Source of the DNA: Lantana camara
Lineage: Eukaryota > Streptophyta > Magnoliopsida > Lamiales > Verbenaceae
Assembly (NCBI GenBank): GCA_037501455.1
Contig: CM074864.1
Coordinates: 25,104,001-25,168,000, forward strand
Length of the DNA stretch: 64,000 nucleotides
Direction: 5' to 3'
In this document: one piece after another, positions 36,603 through 48,200 of the stretch
How positions within the stretch are numbered: the stretch's first letter is position 1
Layout of the letters: each line of letters begins with the position of its first letter
Program-made: the position numbers and the translations under genes
The notes under the pieces: generated by a model
Database searches by the model: none
What the model was told of the DNA's origin: nothing
The model's input: only the letters and a program-made list of their open reading frames with translations

Positions 36603-37746
36603 ACCCCTTAGGCTCGATTAACTCGTTTAATCATTTTTAAGCCTCAACTCATGTAACCAAGTTCTTGTGTGTGACCCTCTAGGTTCTCAATTCAATTAGC
36701 AGTTACCCCAATTAATTAATTCACTAATTAATTAATCAGTCCACATATTAAACGACCATAGTCTAGCAACAGGTGTTTAACCCCTAGCTGAATTGGAATG
36801 TTCGGATTCGACAGAACCTTTAAGTCATTGATTCATGTGAGATACAATCCTCCTACTTACTATCTCTCAACCAAGATCTAGGGCAAGGGAATAATCAGAA
36901 CCCTAATAATCCGGTCTTAAAGCTAAGTGCATTTCATATCCATTTGATCTCAATCCAAGAAACCCTTTTCTTGATGTCTTGATCTACTGCCTTGGCCAAG
37001 GACTCCATATGGCATATGAATGACTTACACAATAAGAGATCACCTTGCAAATGCAAGTGTAGGTCCTATCTTGATTCTCATTCACTTTCACGAGTCACTT
37101 GTGCAGCCCCAGCATAAGCCTTGAATCAGTTGTCTAAGGCGACACCCTTTAAAGCTTATACCTAAGACTACAGAGTTAACTCATAAAGTGACAAGGAACC
37201 TCAAGTCTAAGGATCAATTAATCACATCAATGACTCGTGAGATATTTCCTAATCTGGAAGTTTCCATTTCCTGAAATAGAAACTTCCTTTCCCATTTAGG
37301 AATGTTCTCACACGGGGCACCTCAATGAACTTACTTATTAAAGTAAGCACCCTTATGTATCACGCACGTATCAACTATACACTTTGCACCTCCATGAAAC
37401 AAGGTGGTCCTTCTTAAGGGCGTGATCCCACAAGCAAGCCTTAGAGGAGTCAGGTTGACACTCCCACTGTCTGTAGGACTCATCGGCTTGGAGTATTTTA
37501 CTAATCATGACGTATGTGATATAGGGCTCGTTTCATGAACCATTTCACCTAAATGGTAGAGTCCTAAAGTCATCAGGATTAGGGGAGTTCTCATACATGC
37601 ACAGCTAAAGTAAAAGCATACCAAACAAGAGCATATAAAGAAGTGTTGCCTGAATTCATTATTTCATTCAAAGATTGTCTGTGATTACAATAAGGAAAAG
37701 CACAAAGCGGATATACAATTGGCTTTCTAGGGCACTATTCCTAACA

Positions 37747-38463
37747 GATAAGCCGTATCCCCAATCTTCTCCAAAATCTCATACGGTCCCTTATACTGAG
37801 GGTTTAATTTTCCCCCCCGTCCAATCCTTGAGAACCCTTTTCGTGGGGAAGCCTTTAAGAAAACCCTATCTCCAATCTCAAACTCCAAATTATTTCTCCG
37901 AAGATCTGCATAACTCTTTTGTCGATCCTGAGCGGCCTTCATCCGTTGTCTAATTATCTAGACCTTATCAATAGCCTCTTGTACAGCCTTAGAGGGTTTT
38001 TCCTTCTTTTCCCCTCTTTTAATCCCTTCTTGCTTGGTCCAATTCCATTCCTCCAAGTCAAAGAACAACGGTGATCGACATTTACGTCCATAAAGAGCTT
38101 CATAAGGGGCCATTTCAATCGAGGCTTGATAACTATTGTGGTAAGCAAACTCGATTAACGGCAACTGTTCATTCCACGAGCTTTGAAAGTCCAATGCACA
38201 AGCTCTCAACAGGTCCTCCAGATACTTAATCAACCTTTCTGATTGTCCGTCGGTCTGAGGATGGAAAGCTGTGCTGAACTGAAGCCTTGTTCCCAAACAC
38301 TTCTGTAATTCCTGCCATAACCTTGAAGTAAATCTGGGATCCCGATCCGAGACAATACTAACGGGTACACCATGAAGCCTGACAATCTCATCACTATATC
38401 TCTTAGACAACTTACCCACTTTATTGGACATTCTGAATCAGCTCGAGCTTTCTCAGCTAATTT
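37747..38463 (-). pseudogene. G1 pol: integrase core remnant to C-terminal domain
   Basis: Reads [20 protein letters not shown] (second catalytic Asp), then [20 protein letters not shown] (catalytic Glu), EFAYHNSYQASIEMAPYEAL, YGRKCRSPLFF and, after an in-frame TAG (37960-37958), MKAAQDRQKSYADLRR to GPYEILEKIGDTAY at the solo LTR. Just upstream the spacer phrase AEKARADSE runs straight into text matching 'RMSNKVGKL' in a different frame. The integrase HHCC zinc domain and the first catalytic Asp, present in G2, are therefore deleted here. Integrase cannot be functional. Confidence 0.85.
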
Positions 38464-39174
38464 CTAAACCTCGGGATCAATCCTCTGAGCATCAAATAAT
38501 CTCTGTTTAAGATCTGGTTGAACCGTAATATTCCGAATACTAGCCCTCAGTCTGAACAACTCATTCTCATCTCCAATTTCCACTTTCACATTGGACACGC
38601 TAGCTTTCCGGCTAAGCGCATCCACGACCAAATTGGCTTTGCCGGGATGGTATCGGATTGTACACTCATAATCCGCCAAAAGTTCCATCCAACGCCGTTG
38701 TCTCTTGTTCAATTCCTTTTGCGAGAATAAGTATTGGAGACTCTTGTGATCGGAAAAGACCTCGAACGAAATTCCATAAAGATAGTGTCTCCACTTACCC
38801 AAAGCAAAGATCACTGCCGCTAATTCCAAATCGTGAGTGGGGTAGTTCTGTTCGTGCTCTTTCAATTTCCTTGAGGCATAGGCGATTACTCTTCCATTTT
38901 GCATCAACACACATCCCAAACCTTCCTTTGAGGCGTTCGTATAAACTGTATATCCTTCTGTACCTTCGGGAAGTGCTAATACAGGAGCGGTGGTCAACTT
39001 TTCCTTTAAAAGTTGAAAGCTAGCCTCACATGCCTCATCCCACTCAAATTTAACCGCTTTCTTAGTCAATCGGGTTAAAGGAGCCGCAATCTTTAAGAAA
39101 TCCTGTACAAATCTCCGATAGTAGCCTGCCAAACCCAAGAAACTCCTTACTTCTGAAACATTTTTCAGGCTTTG
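38464..39174 (-). pseudogene. G1 pol: RT thumb, RNase H and linker
   Basis: In frame with the upstream 39175-41190 piece, separated only by one TGA (39177-39175). Reads [19 protein letters not shown], then [50 protein letters not shown] and [16 protein letters not shown]. RNase H keeps E (DLEL), D (SDHKS) and D (VDALSR), but the usual first Asp appears as Asn (VYTNAS against YSDAS in G2). It ends at TAG 38466-38464 after DPEV. RNase H is probably inactive. Confidence 0.88.
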
Positions 39175-41190
39175 TCATTGGATAACCGTCTCAATCTTAG
39201 AAGGGTCTACTTCCAAAACTTTCCTTGAAATAATATAGCCCAAAAATGCTACCCGATCAATCCAGAACTCACATTTGCTAAACTTAGCATACAACCGATG
39301 TTCCCTTAAGGTCTCCAACACAATCCTGAGGTGCCTTGCATGATTTTCCAGAGTTCTCGAATAAACCAAGATGTCATCGATGAAGATTACCACAAACTTA
39401 TCCAAATAGGGCCGGAAAATTCGATACATCATATCCATAAAAGCAGCCGGAGCATTAGTCAATCCAAAAGGCATCACTACGAACTCGTAGTGTCCATACC
39501 GGGTGTTAAATCCCGTCTTCGGAATGTCCTCTTCCCGGATCTTCAATTGATAGTATCCTTGTCTCAAGTCCAATTTTGAGTAAACCCCCGAACCTTGTAA
39601 CATGTCGAATAAATCCTCAACATGGGGCAAAGGATACTTATTCTTTACGGTCATCCGATTAAGCTCCCGATAATCTATACACATTCTTAAGGTTCCATCC
39701 TTTTTCTTAACGAAGAGAACCGGAGCACCCCAAGGGGACGAACTTGGCCGTATATATCCAACTTTGAGCACTTCCTCTAATTGAATCTTTAACTCTTTCA
39801 ATTCGGCCGGTGCCATCCGATACGGAGTCTTAGAATACGGTGTGGATCCTGGACGTAAGTCAATAAAAAATTCAATCTCATGGTCTGGTGGTAAAGAACT
39901 CAAATTCTCCGGTAACACATCGGAGAAATCCTTAACGACCGCGGTATCCTCCAACTTAACTTGATCTTTCGGCTTATTCAGAAGGTAAGCAATAAATCCC
40001 GTTGCTCTTTCTCTCATCAACTTGTGAGCTTCCATATAAGACAAGAGAGACACCTTTCTTGATCCACTACCAATCACCAATTCCTTCCCCAAAATCACCT
40101 TCTTCGCAAAACAATCAACATTGGCCCGATGCCTGGACAACCTGTCCATACCCAAGATAACTCCATACCTCTTCATGGGCATAACAATTAAATCAGCCGG
40201 ATACTCTTTCCCTTCAATCAAAACTGAACACTCCCGAACCAACTGATCTGTCTGAAGACCCCCACCAAGTGGCGAACTCACCAAATAGCAAGAAGAAAGA
40301 CAAATAACAGGCAAGCACAGAGTAGCAACTATATCACAAGAAATAAAGGAATGCGTGGCACCCGAATCAAAGAGTGCATGAATGTTAATGTTATGTATGC
40401 ATAAGGTACCTTCTACCACGGCTGTGGGATCAATCTTTGCATCTTGCTCCTCACCCTCGAGGGCGTAAGCACGAGCCGGGATCATTGGCCTTTGAACTCG
40501 TCTTTGAAATTCGTGGTTCCTGTAGGGACATGTTTTCGCCATATGGTCGCCTTTTCCGCATATAAGGCACAATTTGAACCTCCTCCGACAGTTATAAAAA
40601 TTGTGAGTTGGTCCTCCACAATGTGTACAACGAGCTTGAGCCAATCTTGCCTCACTCGGACCTTGTCGATCCCTCGTTGGTGCAAGCAAAGCTTTTGGAA
40701 CCGGTGGAGTTGGTCCTCCCATTCTTGGCTTCTTAAACGGACCCTTAGGAGGGGGAGTAGCTTGAATCATCGGCCTCTTTCCCGAATTCGATCCGGAACC
40801 TCTTTCCATAGGAGCTCTAAAAATTGAATCCTTCTTCTTGAATTCCTCCTCTTGCGTAGTAAACTGTCGGACTCCAGATATCCTCTCCAAACGAATCAAC
40901 CAACCTTCCGTGACCGCACCGTCAATAGAACCGCAAAATCGAGGGGGGTTGTAGCTCAGAAACACCCCAAGAGGGTCTCTATTATTATTATGATTTAGTG
41001 GAGGCGCCGATTGTTCTGCTTGTTGTGGTGGGGGAGCTTGAGCCCTCCTATGCTCGACATAGTTAAAAACCGCTTCCATAAAATTCCCCAAGTCCATTGG
41101 TGGTGCTTGTGGTTGGGGTGGAGGCGTAGGAGATCGGTCATGATGACGACGGTGTCCAGGAGATCTCTCACGGTGTTTACGCGAAGGCAT
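39175..41190 (-). pseudogene. G1 gag-pol N-terminal part: Gag (core deleted), protease, RT
   Basis: Start chosen at [17 protein letters not shown] because G2 begins the same way. Proline-rich N-terminus to about residue 75. [18 protein letters not shown] then jumps to a [16 protein letters not shown] linker: the retrotransposon Gag core present in G2 (about 120-180 residues) is missing without loss of frame. Two CCHC knuckles follow at about 188-201 and 208-221. Protease site [10 protein letters not shown] is at about 275. RT runs from about 440 with [32 protein letters not shown] and FIDDILVYS (YxDD equivalent, about 604). The ORF ends at a TGA where a Trp is usual. Protease and RT motifs look intact; Gag assembly function is likely lost. 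Confidence 0.9.
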
Positions 41191-41378
41191 CCTGTTCAAG
41201 AAATACCGAAATGCATGCTATTTTTAGTCCACGCATGCAAGTGCAATTAATTCAATCAAAATTCAAGATTTAAGGCACACAAGCACGTAAACAATGCATA
41301 TGCAACATATTGACAAGTTGTTCCTAAAGCCGAATGACCTAACTGACTCAACACGACATTAGAGCCCGGGTTTTGCAA

Positions 41379-41396
41379 CCCTAAGCTCTGATACCA
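41379..41396 (-). other. G1 primer-binding site
   Basis: Minus strand TGGTATCAGAGCTTAGGG, 8 bp inside the 5' LTR end. Its first 12 bases complement the 3' end of initiator Met-tRNA. Confidence 0.85.
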
Positions 41397-42269
41397 CATA
41401 AGGATGTAGCACCCGAGCGTGAGGTACCACATCCCCCGCACCGGTACCCGACCCGTGTATGAAATGGAAGTCCATACACGTGCCCAATCCACGGCGAACG
41501 GGGACACAACACACACGCTATGCTAGGTGGGACTAACCCTTAAACCAATTAACTCAAGAAACATGAAATCAGAGTTAAAGTAAACGCGGAAGCAATAACG
41601 ATATAGCATATACAGTGAGCCACCAAGCTCCAAAAATAAATATACAAGAGCATTCAAATATTCAACGGCGCTCATGGCCTACAAAAATCATAACGCTCCA
41701 AACGCAAACTATGATCATGTACAAAATACCAATAAGAGTATGAATATGAGACAAAAAGGAAGTGCTAAACAAAAATGCAAGACCTAGACCACTTGTATTC
41801 CCGCCTAGCACTCCTATACCTGCACAAAACAACTGAAAACAACTGGGTTCAGTCTAAAAGAGACTGGTGGGTATAAAAACAGGGCATAAGATATAATATC
41901 GCATAAATTAAACACATACATGCAAGCCCTAATCCCTTGTGAAGTTTGATAACAAATGACCAAGTGGTTAAAACAAAAGAAAACATCAACGGGATTACGA
42001 CGTTCATATTTATTCATAATTGTTCATAAGGGTTTATGGCCCGGCGAGTGGGCGTGCACAATCTCCAACCTACTCCTCGTGTAATCATAATTAATTATTC
42101 AATCATTCATTATCATACATAAATCTTTTGTGCTCATAAATACATGATCATAATCATTCATATACACCTTCTTCCTTCGGGTGGTGGACAGGCTTGCAAG
42201 ACCCGGCCACCGGTTCATACATAGGCCAATGGGGGTACATGAATCCCCCAAGGGCACTCAGCTCCCATT

Positions 42270-42292
42270 CCTCGCTAAACCTCCTAGCGAGG
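42270..42292 (-). other. Conserved LTR stem-loop SL1 (G1 5' LTR)
   Basis: Identical to the 32575 copy: CCTCGCTA/TAGCGAGG with loop GGAGGTT on the minus strand. Confidence 0.75.
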
Positions 42293-43405
42293 GCCGGTAT
42301 CACCGTAGTTTGGTTGGGACTAGTATATGGGATCCCCGTCAGCCCTTGCTTCCTCGGTTAGCCACATATACTAAGTCCCGAGGCCCGTGCAATCATAAAT
42401 ATAAATATCTCGCCAAACATAAGGTAGGGTTTTATAAATAAAAAGGGGGTCATACGTTTGAAATTATTTACCCGAAATGACTCGATATATATAAATATAC
42501 GATTTTGGCTTAAAACTTTGCACATAAGGAATATATCGGGGTTGTTTTAACTAGTAGAAGAAAAACCCACCTTTACCAAAGCAAAAGAAAGGCACAAGCA
42601 TCTCAAGGCTCGCCCTCGTCTCCGACCAAACCCGAATCTGTGCAAAAGAAAAGGTATGAGACTCAATGACCACATATGACGCTCGGCAATGAAGTGAATA
42701 TGACGTGAATGCATAAATGATCATGGTATATCATAAAAATGTTCATGTGCACTATTAAGAAATTTAAAATATATAATCATTCATTCGTTCATATATTTCA
42801 TCCAATTTCATAAGTTCATAAATTAATAATTTCATAAATTCATATAAATTTCATAAATTCATAACATTCATAATATTCATAAATTCATAAATTCATAGAT
42901 TCATAATGCATATCAATTAATCCAAGAATTCATTTAATAAGCATAACACATAATATTCATATTCACATTTAGGAATAAAATAAATAAAACGTTCAATCAA
43001 TAGTCGGTAATTAAATACGCGAAACAGAAATCAATAAATTTCAAGAATTAAATTAAATCAAATAATATTTAAAATATATAATAATTATATATAATATATA
43101 ATAAACATATATAATATAACAAATATATACTAATTATATAAAGACTATATATACGTACACACACACCCAAACATACCCATGCATGCATATATATATATAT
43201 TACATGCATATTATATATACTATATATTATATACATATGCATGCAAATACAAACACAAAGCCATGCACACACAACCCCACCCCCATGCATGCACACTAAC
43301 ACACACTCTACACAGCATCTCTACAGCAGCAACCCAAACACAACCATGCATACAAATTACAGTAGCAACAGTTCAAGGAAGACGCAGCAAAAGTTCAAGA
43401 AAAAC

Positions 43406-43554
43406 GGGGTGACACCCCCGTGTCACCCCCCAAGCCTAGACCGAGACACCCCCGTGTCTCGGTATAGAAATCCCAGGCCCAACTGTAACCCCGTTCCTCG
43501 CCAGAAGGGAGGAAAAAGACACACCCGTGTCACGAACCAGAAACACCCCTGTTT
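43406..43554 (-). repeat. Inverted-repeat array, GTGACAC type (G1 5' LTR)
   Basis: 43406-43429: perfect 10-bp arms GGGGTGACAC/GTGTCACCCC around CCCC. 43441-43462: perfect CCGAGACAC/GTGTCTCGG around CCCC. 43518-43531: GACAC/GTGTC around ACCC. 43541-43554: AAACA/TGTTT around CCCC. Confidence 0.85.
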
Positions 43555-45156
43555 GACAGCAAAAATGGCGCAGAAAAAGGCAGCTAATCCAGCAAGAAAA
43601 GCAGGCAACAAATGCAACATTATAAGGTACAAATTGCTGCAAGAACTCAACAAGAATGGTCCTACAAAGCTACGAAAACTGACAGCAAAATGCATGAAGG
43701 GTCAATACATTCTTGACAGCAGTTAAACACGCCAGAAAAACAGAGCAAGGCTTACGGGAACAGGGCAAGAACGATTCACTCCAAATCCACACAACCGTAC
43801 CAGTTAAGAACAATAAATACTCATCGAAGCAACACCATTTCAACATATATATCAGTTCGAAACAAGCTCAATCAAGAAATGGAAGCGTAGGTGACATTCA
43901 AGTGGAAATTTCTCAAAATGTCATAAGTGATATCTCATAAATATCTCAACAACCACGAAATCAATGACCATAAATGATATGAGGATGTCAAAACAATCAA
44001 TCTCAAGCTTGGAATCAATCAAAACCATTGAGAAACGAATGAAATCAACATTTGCCCAAAATCTTCTTATTTTCGGAAAAATAGCCCAGAATGAAGAAAC
44101 CCTGCTCAAATTCATGAATGAAAGGATGAAAATGCTCAGAAATAAACATATAATACAATCCTAAACTTACCTTGTTGATTGGATGAGATTTGAGCCCCAA
44201 AATCTCCAAGGGATGAAGGGTTTCGGGACTGGACTGTAGAGCAGTAGCTTTGGCTGATGTTTGGGGATTGTGTGAGGGTTATCTTGGTTAGGGCTTGATA
44301 TGTCATGATATGTGGTTGAGTTAGGGATCTAAGGAATCAAACCATGGTTAATTTGGTTATGGTTTGGACAAGATATGGCTGATTTTGTACAACAAGGTCA
44401 AATTGGTCGCCGAATCGTTTTTCGGTTGAATTTCGGAGGTTCAAACGGCTTAGGAAAAATGTAAGGCTAAGTTTACTAAACTCAAATTTTTGTTACGAGT
44501 TCAGCAGAGTTGACGGAACTCGAATCCGAGTTCCCGAGCTCAAGATATTAAATTCGAAACCAAGGGTACGCTAAGTGCTCGTTAGCCCCCGATTTGGTTC
44601 CTCAATTCAAATTAAATTTATTAACATAACAAATAAATACGAAAACATAAACCAAGCATAAAATCATGTTCATAACACATATATATACGACATACTACAA
44701 ATTCGTGGCAAGTCGATATCATTTCATATAAGAACGATGCACAAAATGAACAACATGCATATTCCAAGCAATGCATGCATAAATACATAAAAATTTCATT
44801 CATATACATTAACTCCATGCATAATATATTAATTCCCATGCAAAAATGAAATAAATAAACAAATTCTAATATTAAATAAATCATACTAAGTCACGTAATT
44901 AATTAGCTAAACATGATTAATTAACATAACATATAATTAGCATAATCATTAAATTAATAATAATATAAATAAACATATATATATACAATACGAAATATAT
45001 ATATAAAATTAATAATAAATTAAAATAAAATATAATAAAATAAAATAATAACAATTATAATAAAATTAAATATAAAACACGTAAAAACAATTAATTCGCG
45101 CAAATTGGTAAACACATACGTCGTACCTTTACGTCCGAAAAGTCGGGGAAATTACA

Positions 45157-46537
45157 CTCATAATGTGCTTGGTCCTTTGGTGAGATCTTGGTTCTGTTGC
45201 TTGAGCAACCGCCCCAATGTTGTCACAAAAGACAGTAATAGGGTCTTTCATGCTAGGAACAACATTCAACTCTTGAATGAAGTTTCTAATCCAAACACTT
45301 TCCTTAGTTGCATCATTTGCAGCTAAGTATTCGGCCTCAGTGGTCGAATCTGCAGTGGTCGTTTGCTTGGAACTCTTCCAACTTACTGCTCCACCGTTTA
45401 GGCAGAAAATGTATCCTGACGTTGACTTAAAATCATCTAAGTCAGATGCAAAGCTCGCATCGCAGTATCCTTCGACAGTAAGATCTTTCTGACCTCTGTA
45501 AACTAAGAATAAATCTTTAGTACTTTTCAAGTACTTAAGAATATTCTTCACGGCAATCCAGTGACTATCTCCAGGGTCATATTGGAAACGAATTGTTACA
45601 CTAAGTGCATAAGCCACTTCCGGTCGAGTACCTATTGCTGACGCACAAGGTGTATGAGTTATTCTTTCCTTCTGAAGGTTAGTCTTAGGATACATCTTCT
45701 TAGAAAGACATGTTCCTACACTTGTAGGAAGGTTCTTAATCTTTGCTGACTCCATATTGAATCTCTTCAATACTTTGTCAATGTACATCGACTGTGATAG
45801 TCCTATCAACCTTCTAGATCTATCTCGATAGATTTTAATTCCAATGATGTAGGACGCATCACCAAGATCTTTCATCTCAAATTGGTTCGATAACCATAAC
45901 TTAGTTACTTTCATGTCATCCTTTGAATTCCCAATCAGAAGGATGTCATCAACATAAAGTACTAAGAATTGCATTGAGGTCTCCAATTCCTTTCTATACA
46001 CACATGATTCATTTGAGATCTAAATGAAGCCAAACGCTTTGACTGATTCATCAAATCGAATGTTCCAATTCCTAGAAGCCTGTTTTAATCCATAGATTGA
46101 CCTTTGGAGTTTGCAAACCTTTTGTTCACTCCCACTGAATGTGAAACATATGGGTTGCTCCATATAAATGTCATTATCAATGTCACCATTGAGAAAGGTA
46201 GTTTTCACATCCATTTGCCATACCTCATAGTCATAATATGCAGCAATGGCAAGCAGGATCCGAATAGAATTTTACACTGCAACTGGTGAAAAGGTTTTAT
46301 CAAAGTCCACGCCGGGTCTTTGAGTGAATCCTTTTGCAACCAGTCTTGCTTTGTAGGCTGCAATGCTTCCATCAACTCCAAGCTTTCTCTTAAAGATCTA
46401 TTTGCAACCTATGGGTTTGACCCCATCAGGCATATCTACCATGGTCCAAACTTGGTTGGAGTTCATGGAATCCATTTCGGATTTCATGGGTTCTATCCAC
46501 TGTTCAGAGTCGGAATCTGAAAGCACCTTCTCATATG
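45157..46537 (-). pseudogene. C1 pol: reverse transcriptase and most of RNase H
   Basis: Minus strand reads GVKPIGCK, a TAG where Trp is usual, then [67 protein letters not shown], then a TAG near 46020 and YVDDILLIGNSKDDM (RT active site, 45950 region). RNase H follows with EGYCDASFASD, KSTSGYIFCLNGGAVSWKSS, STTEAEYLAANDATKE and VFCDNIGAVAQA. It is interrupted at KHI by G1 and resumes at 31709. Stops near 46408, 46275 and 46020 mark it as dead; active-site residues of RT are still visible. Confidence 0.9.
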
Positions 46538-46924
46538 CTATAGGATCATTATCCTTGAGATCTCATGGAAGAATCCATACCATCTATCCGGCTGTCTAGG
46601 AGTGCGTTCAGAACGCCTTAGAGGAGGATTTACGTGTGTATCGAAATTCGTGATTGGTTGTAGTTGTTCAGAAAGGGATGTTTCTTCAGTGGGTGGCATG
46701 GGGTCACTTTGTACTTCCTCTAATTCTATGATCTTACCTTTCTTTTCTGTAAGGAACGGTTCCTCAAGAGAAGTAGCATTTTTGGAAACAAACACCTTTT
46801 GCTCAGATTGATTATAGAAGTAGTATCCTATGGATTCCTTAGGATAACCTACAAAGTAGCATAAGTTAGAACGAGATTCTAACTTATCCCCACTGTCCTC
46901 TTCACGTAACCAGGACAACCCCAA
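46538..46924 (-). pseudogene. C1 pol: integrase-RT linker region
   Basis: Reads ESRSNLCYFVGYPKESIGYY, FYNQSEQKVFVSKNATSLEE, then acidic linker and NPPLRRSERTPRQPDRWYGF before a stop. These are standard phrases between integrase and RT in plant copia polyproteins (the CxFVGYPKxxxGYxF and LRRSxRxxxxPxR motifs). It is in a separate frame from the 46960-48048 ORF, so at least one frameshift lies between. Confidence 0.85.
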
Positions 46925-46959
46925 ATTCTTAAGTAAGAATAACTATGGATTTTACCATG

Positions 46960-48200
46960 TCACATTTTATAGGGCGTTTTAGGGACTGACTTAAAGGGCA
47001 CTAGATTCAAAATCTTTGATGCACTTTCTAGGGCATAACCCCAGAAAGAAGGTGGTAAGTCAGTGAAACTCATCATGGAACGAACCATATCAAGTAGAGT
47101 TTGATTCCTTCTCTCAGAAACTCCATTAAGCTGAGGAGTTCCCGGAAGAGTCCACTGAGAGATAATCCCATTATCTTTGAGATGATTAAGGAATTCTTCA
47201 CTAAGATACTCGCCTCCTCGATCAGATCGAAGTGCTTTGATCTTGTGACTAGTTTGGTTCTCAACCTCCTTTTGAAATTCTAGGAATTTCTGAAAAGCTT
47301 CAGATTTATACTTCATTAAGTATACATAACCATACCGACTAAAGTCATCGGTAAAGGTTATGAAATACTGATGATTGTTTCTTGTGCTTACACTAAGCGG
47401 TCCACAAACATCAGAATGGATCAAAACCAAGACCTTAGTGGCACGTTCCACAGTTCCTTTAAAAGGAACTTTGGACATCTTTCCTTTGAGAGAGGATTCG
47501 CAAGAAGTTAACTCTTTGAGATCATTTTCTAAGAATGATCCTAAAGTGTTTATCTTGCTAATTCTGTTCTTGGAAATGTGTCCTAATCTAGCGTGCCATA
47601 AGGGAGCTAAAACTTTGTCATCTCTCTTGCGTTTAGTTTCTCGTTGTATATTCATAATATTGATATTTTGAGTTAGATAAAGTCCATTACTTAGAGTACC
47701 GATGTGAACGGAAGAGTTGTCCCGTTTGATAAAATATTTACCATTCTTAATATAAGTTTCATAATTTTCACAATCTAAAATTGGAACTGAAATTATATTG
47801 TGAATAATGTTCGGTACATAAAGGAATTTGTTTAAAACTAACTCAAAACTACCTAAATCTAATCTAATTGTGCCTAAAGCTCGACCTTCAACATTTGAGC
47901 CGTCGCCGATCTTCAAGACACATTCTCCTTCTCTGAGTTGTTGGACATCATTTAGCATCTGTACATCATCACAGATATGAGCTCCACAACCGGCATCAAG
48001 TACCCAAGAACTAGAATTAATAGAAAGATTTATTTCAACGAGAAACATACCTTTCTTTAGAGTAACCTTGTACTCTGGGCAGTTTCTCCTCCAATGTCCC
48101 GCTTTGGCACAATGGAAGTAAACATCCTTTTTCTGATCACGCTTCTTCTTTTGGGCCTTCCCCTTCGAAATGCCACCAGTGGGCCTAAGGGTTTTCTTCT
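46960..48200 (-). pseudogene. C1 Gag knuckle, protease and integrase
   Basis: Begins with a knuckle reading YFHCAKAGHWRRNCPEY, where the first Cys of CCHC is Tyr. Protease site is WVLDAGCGAHIC (DTG or DSG is usual; here DAG). The pre-integrase and zinc region has LWHARLGHISKNRI and CESSLKGKM, with the second Cys of the CxxC pair changed to Ser. The integrase core keeps D (HSDVCGP), D (RSDRGGEY) and E (LNGVSERRN). The open frame 46960-48048 covers 362 codons. Upstream of it the reading is joined to gag by a TAG near 48199. Loss of knuckle and zinc cysteines argues that the element had decayed. Confidence 0.88.

Larger units (their letters stand above)
35814..37746 (-). mobile_element. Solo copia LTR inside G1 pol
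   Basis: 1933 bp, from TGTTAGGAATAGTGCCC on the minus strand (37746) to GTTTTCCAACA (35814), with perfect GATAA duplications. Same family as the C1 LTRs, but its sequence (e.g. GCCCTAGAAAGCCAATTG) is closer to the C2 LTR at 62656 than to C1. A single LTR with duplication implies a former full element lost by LTR recombination. It landed after G1. Confidence 0.93.
31710..45156 (-). mobile_element. Chromovirus G1 (Ty3/gypsy, Tekay/Del-like), full length
   Basis: A 13.4-kb element with two LTRs (31710-35476 and 41405-45156), polypurine tract, primer-binding site and gag-pol, flanked by CTCAT duplications. It is inserted in the RNase H of copia C1 and split by a solo copia LTR (35814-37746). LTRs over 3.7 kb and a chromodomain-like pol tail suggest the Tekay/Del clade. 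The first 220 bp of the two LTRs differ at about four positions by hand count, so insertion is fairly recent. Confidence 0.92.
41405..45156 (-). mobile_element. G1 5' LTR
   Basis: 3752 bp, nearly identical to 31710-35476. Contains CAGTCT/AGACTG hairpin 41850-41866, SL2 42231-42249, SL1 42270-42292, and inverted-repeat array 43406-43554. Ends AAGTCGGGGAAATTACA, followed by the CTCAT duplication. Confidence 0.93.

Noticed and set aside
38518..41250. Several plus-strand ORFs of 70-127 codons across G1 pol
   Set aside because: They are antisense shadows of the minus-strand gag-pol frames.
41379..41396. Possible tRNA gene fragment (matches Met-tRNA 3' end); same at 56390 and 61360
   Set aside because: Short complement next to LTR ends, hence primer-binding sites; no tRNA fold around them.
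43241..43726. 161-codon ORF in the G1 5' LTR (His/Thr/Pro-rich then Lys-rich)
   Set aside because: The same region of the sister LTR (33546-34032) is split in different frames, and the text spans the inverted-repeat array; no family resemblance.
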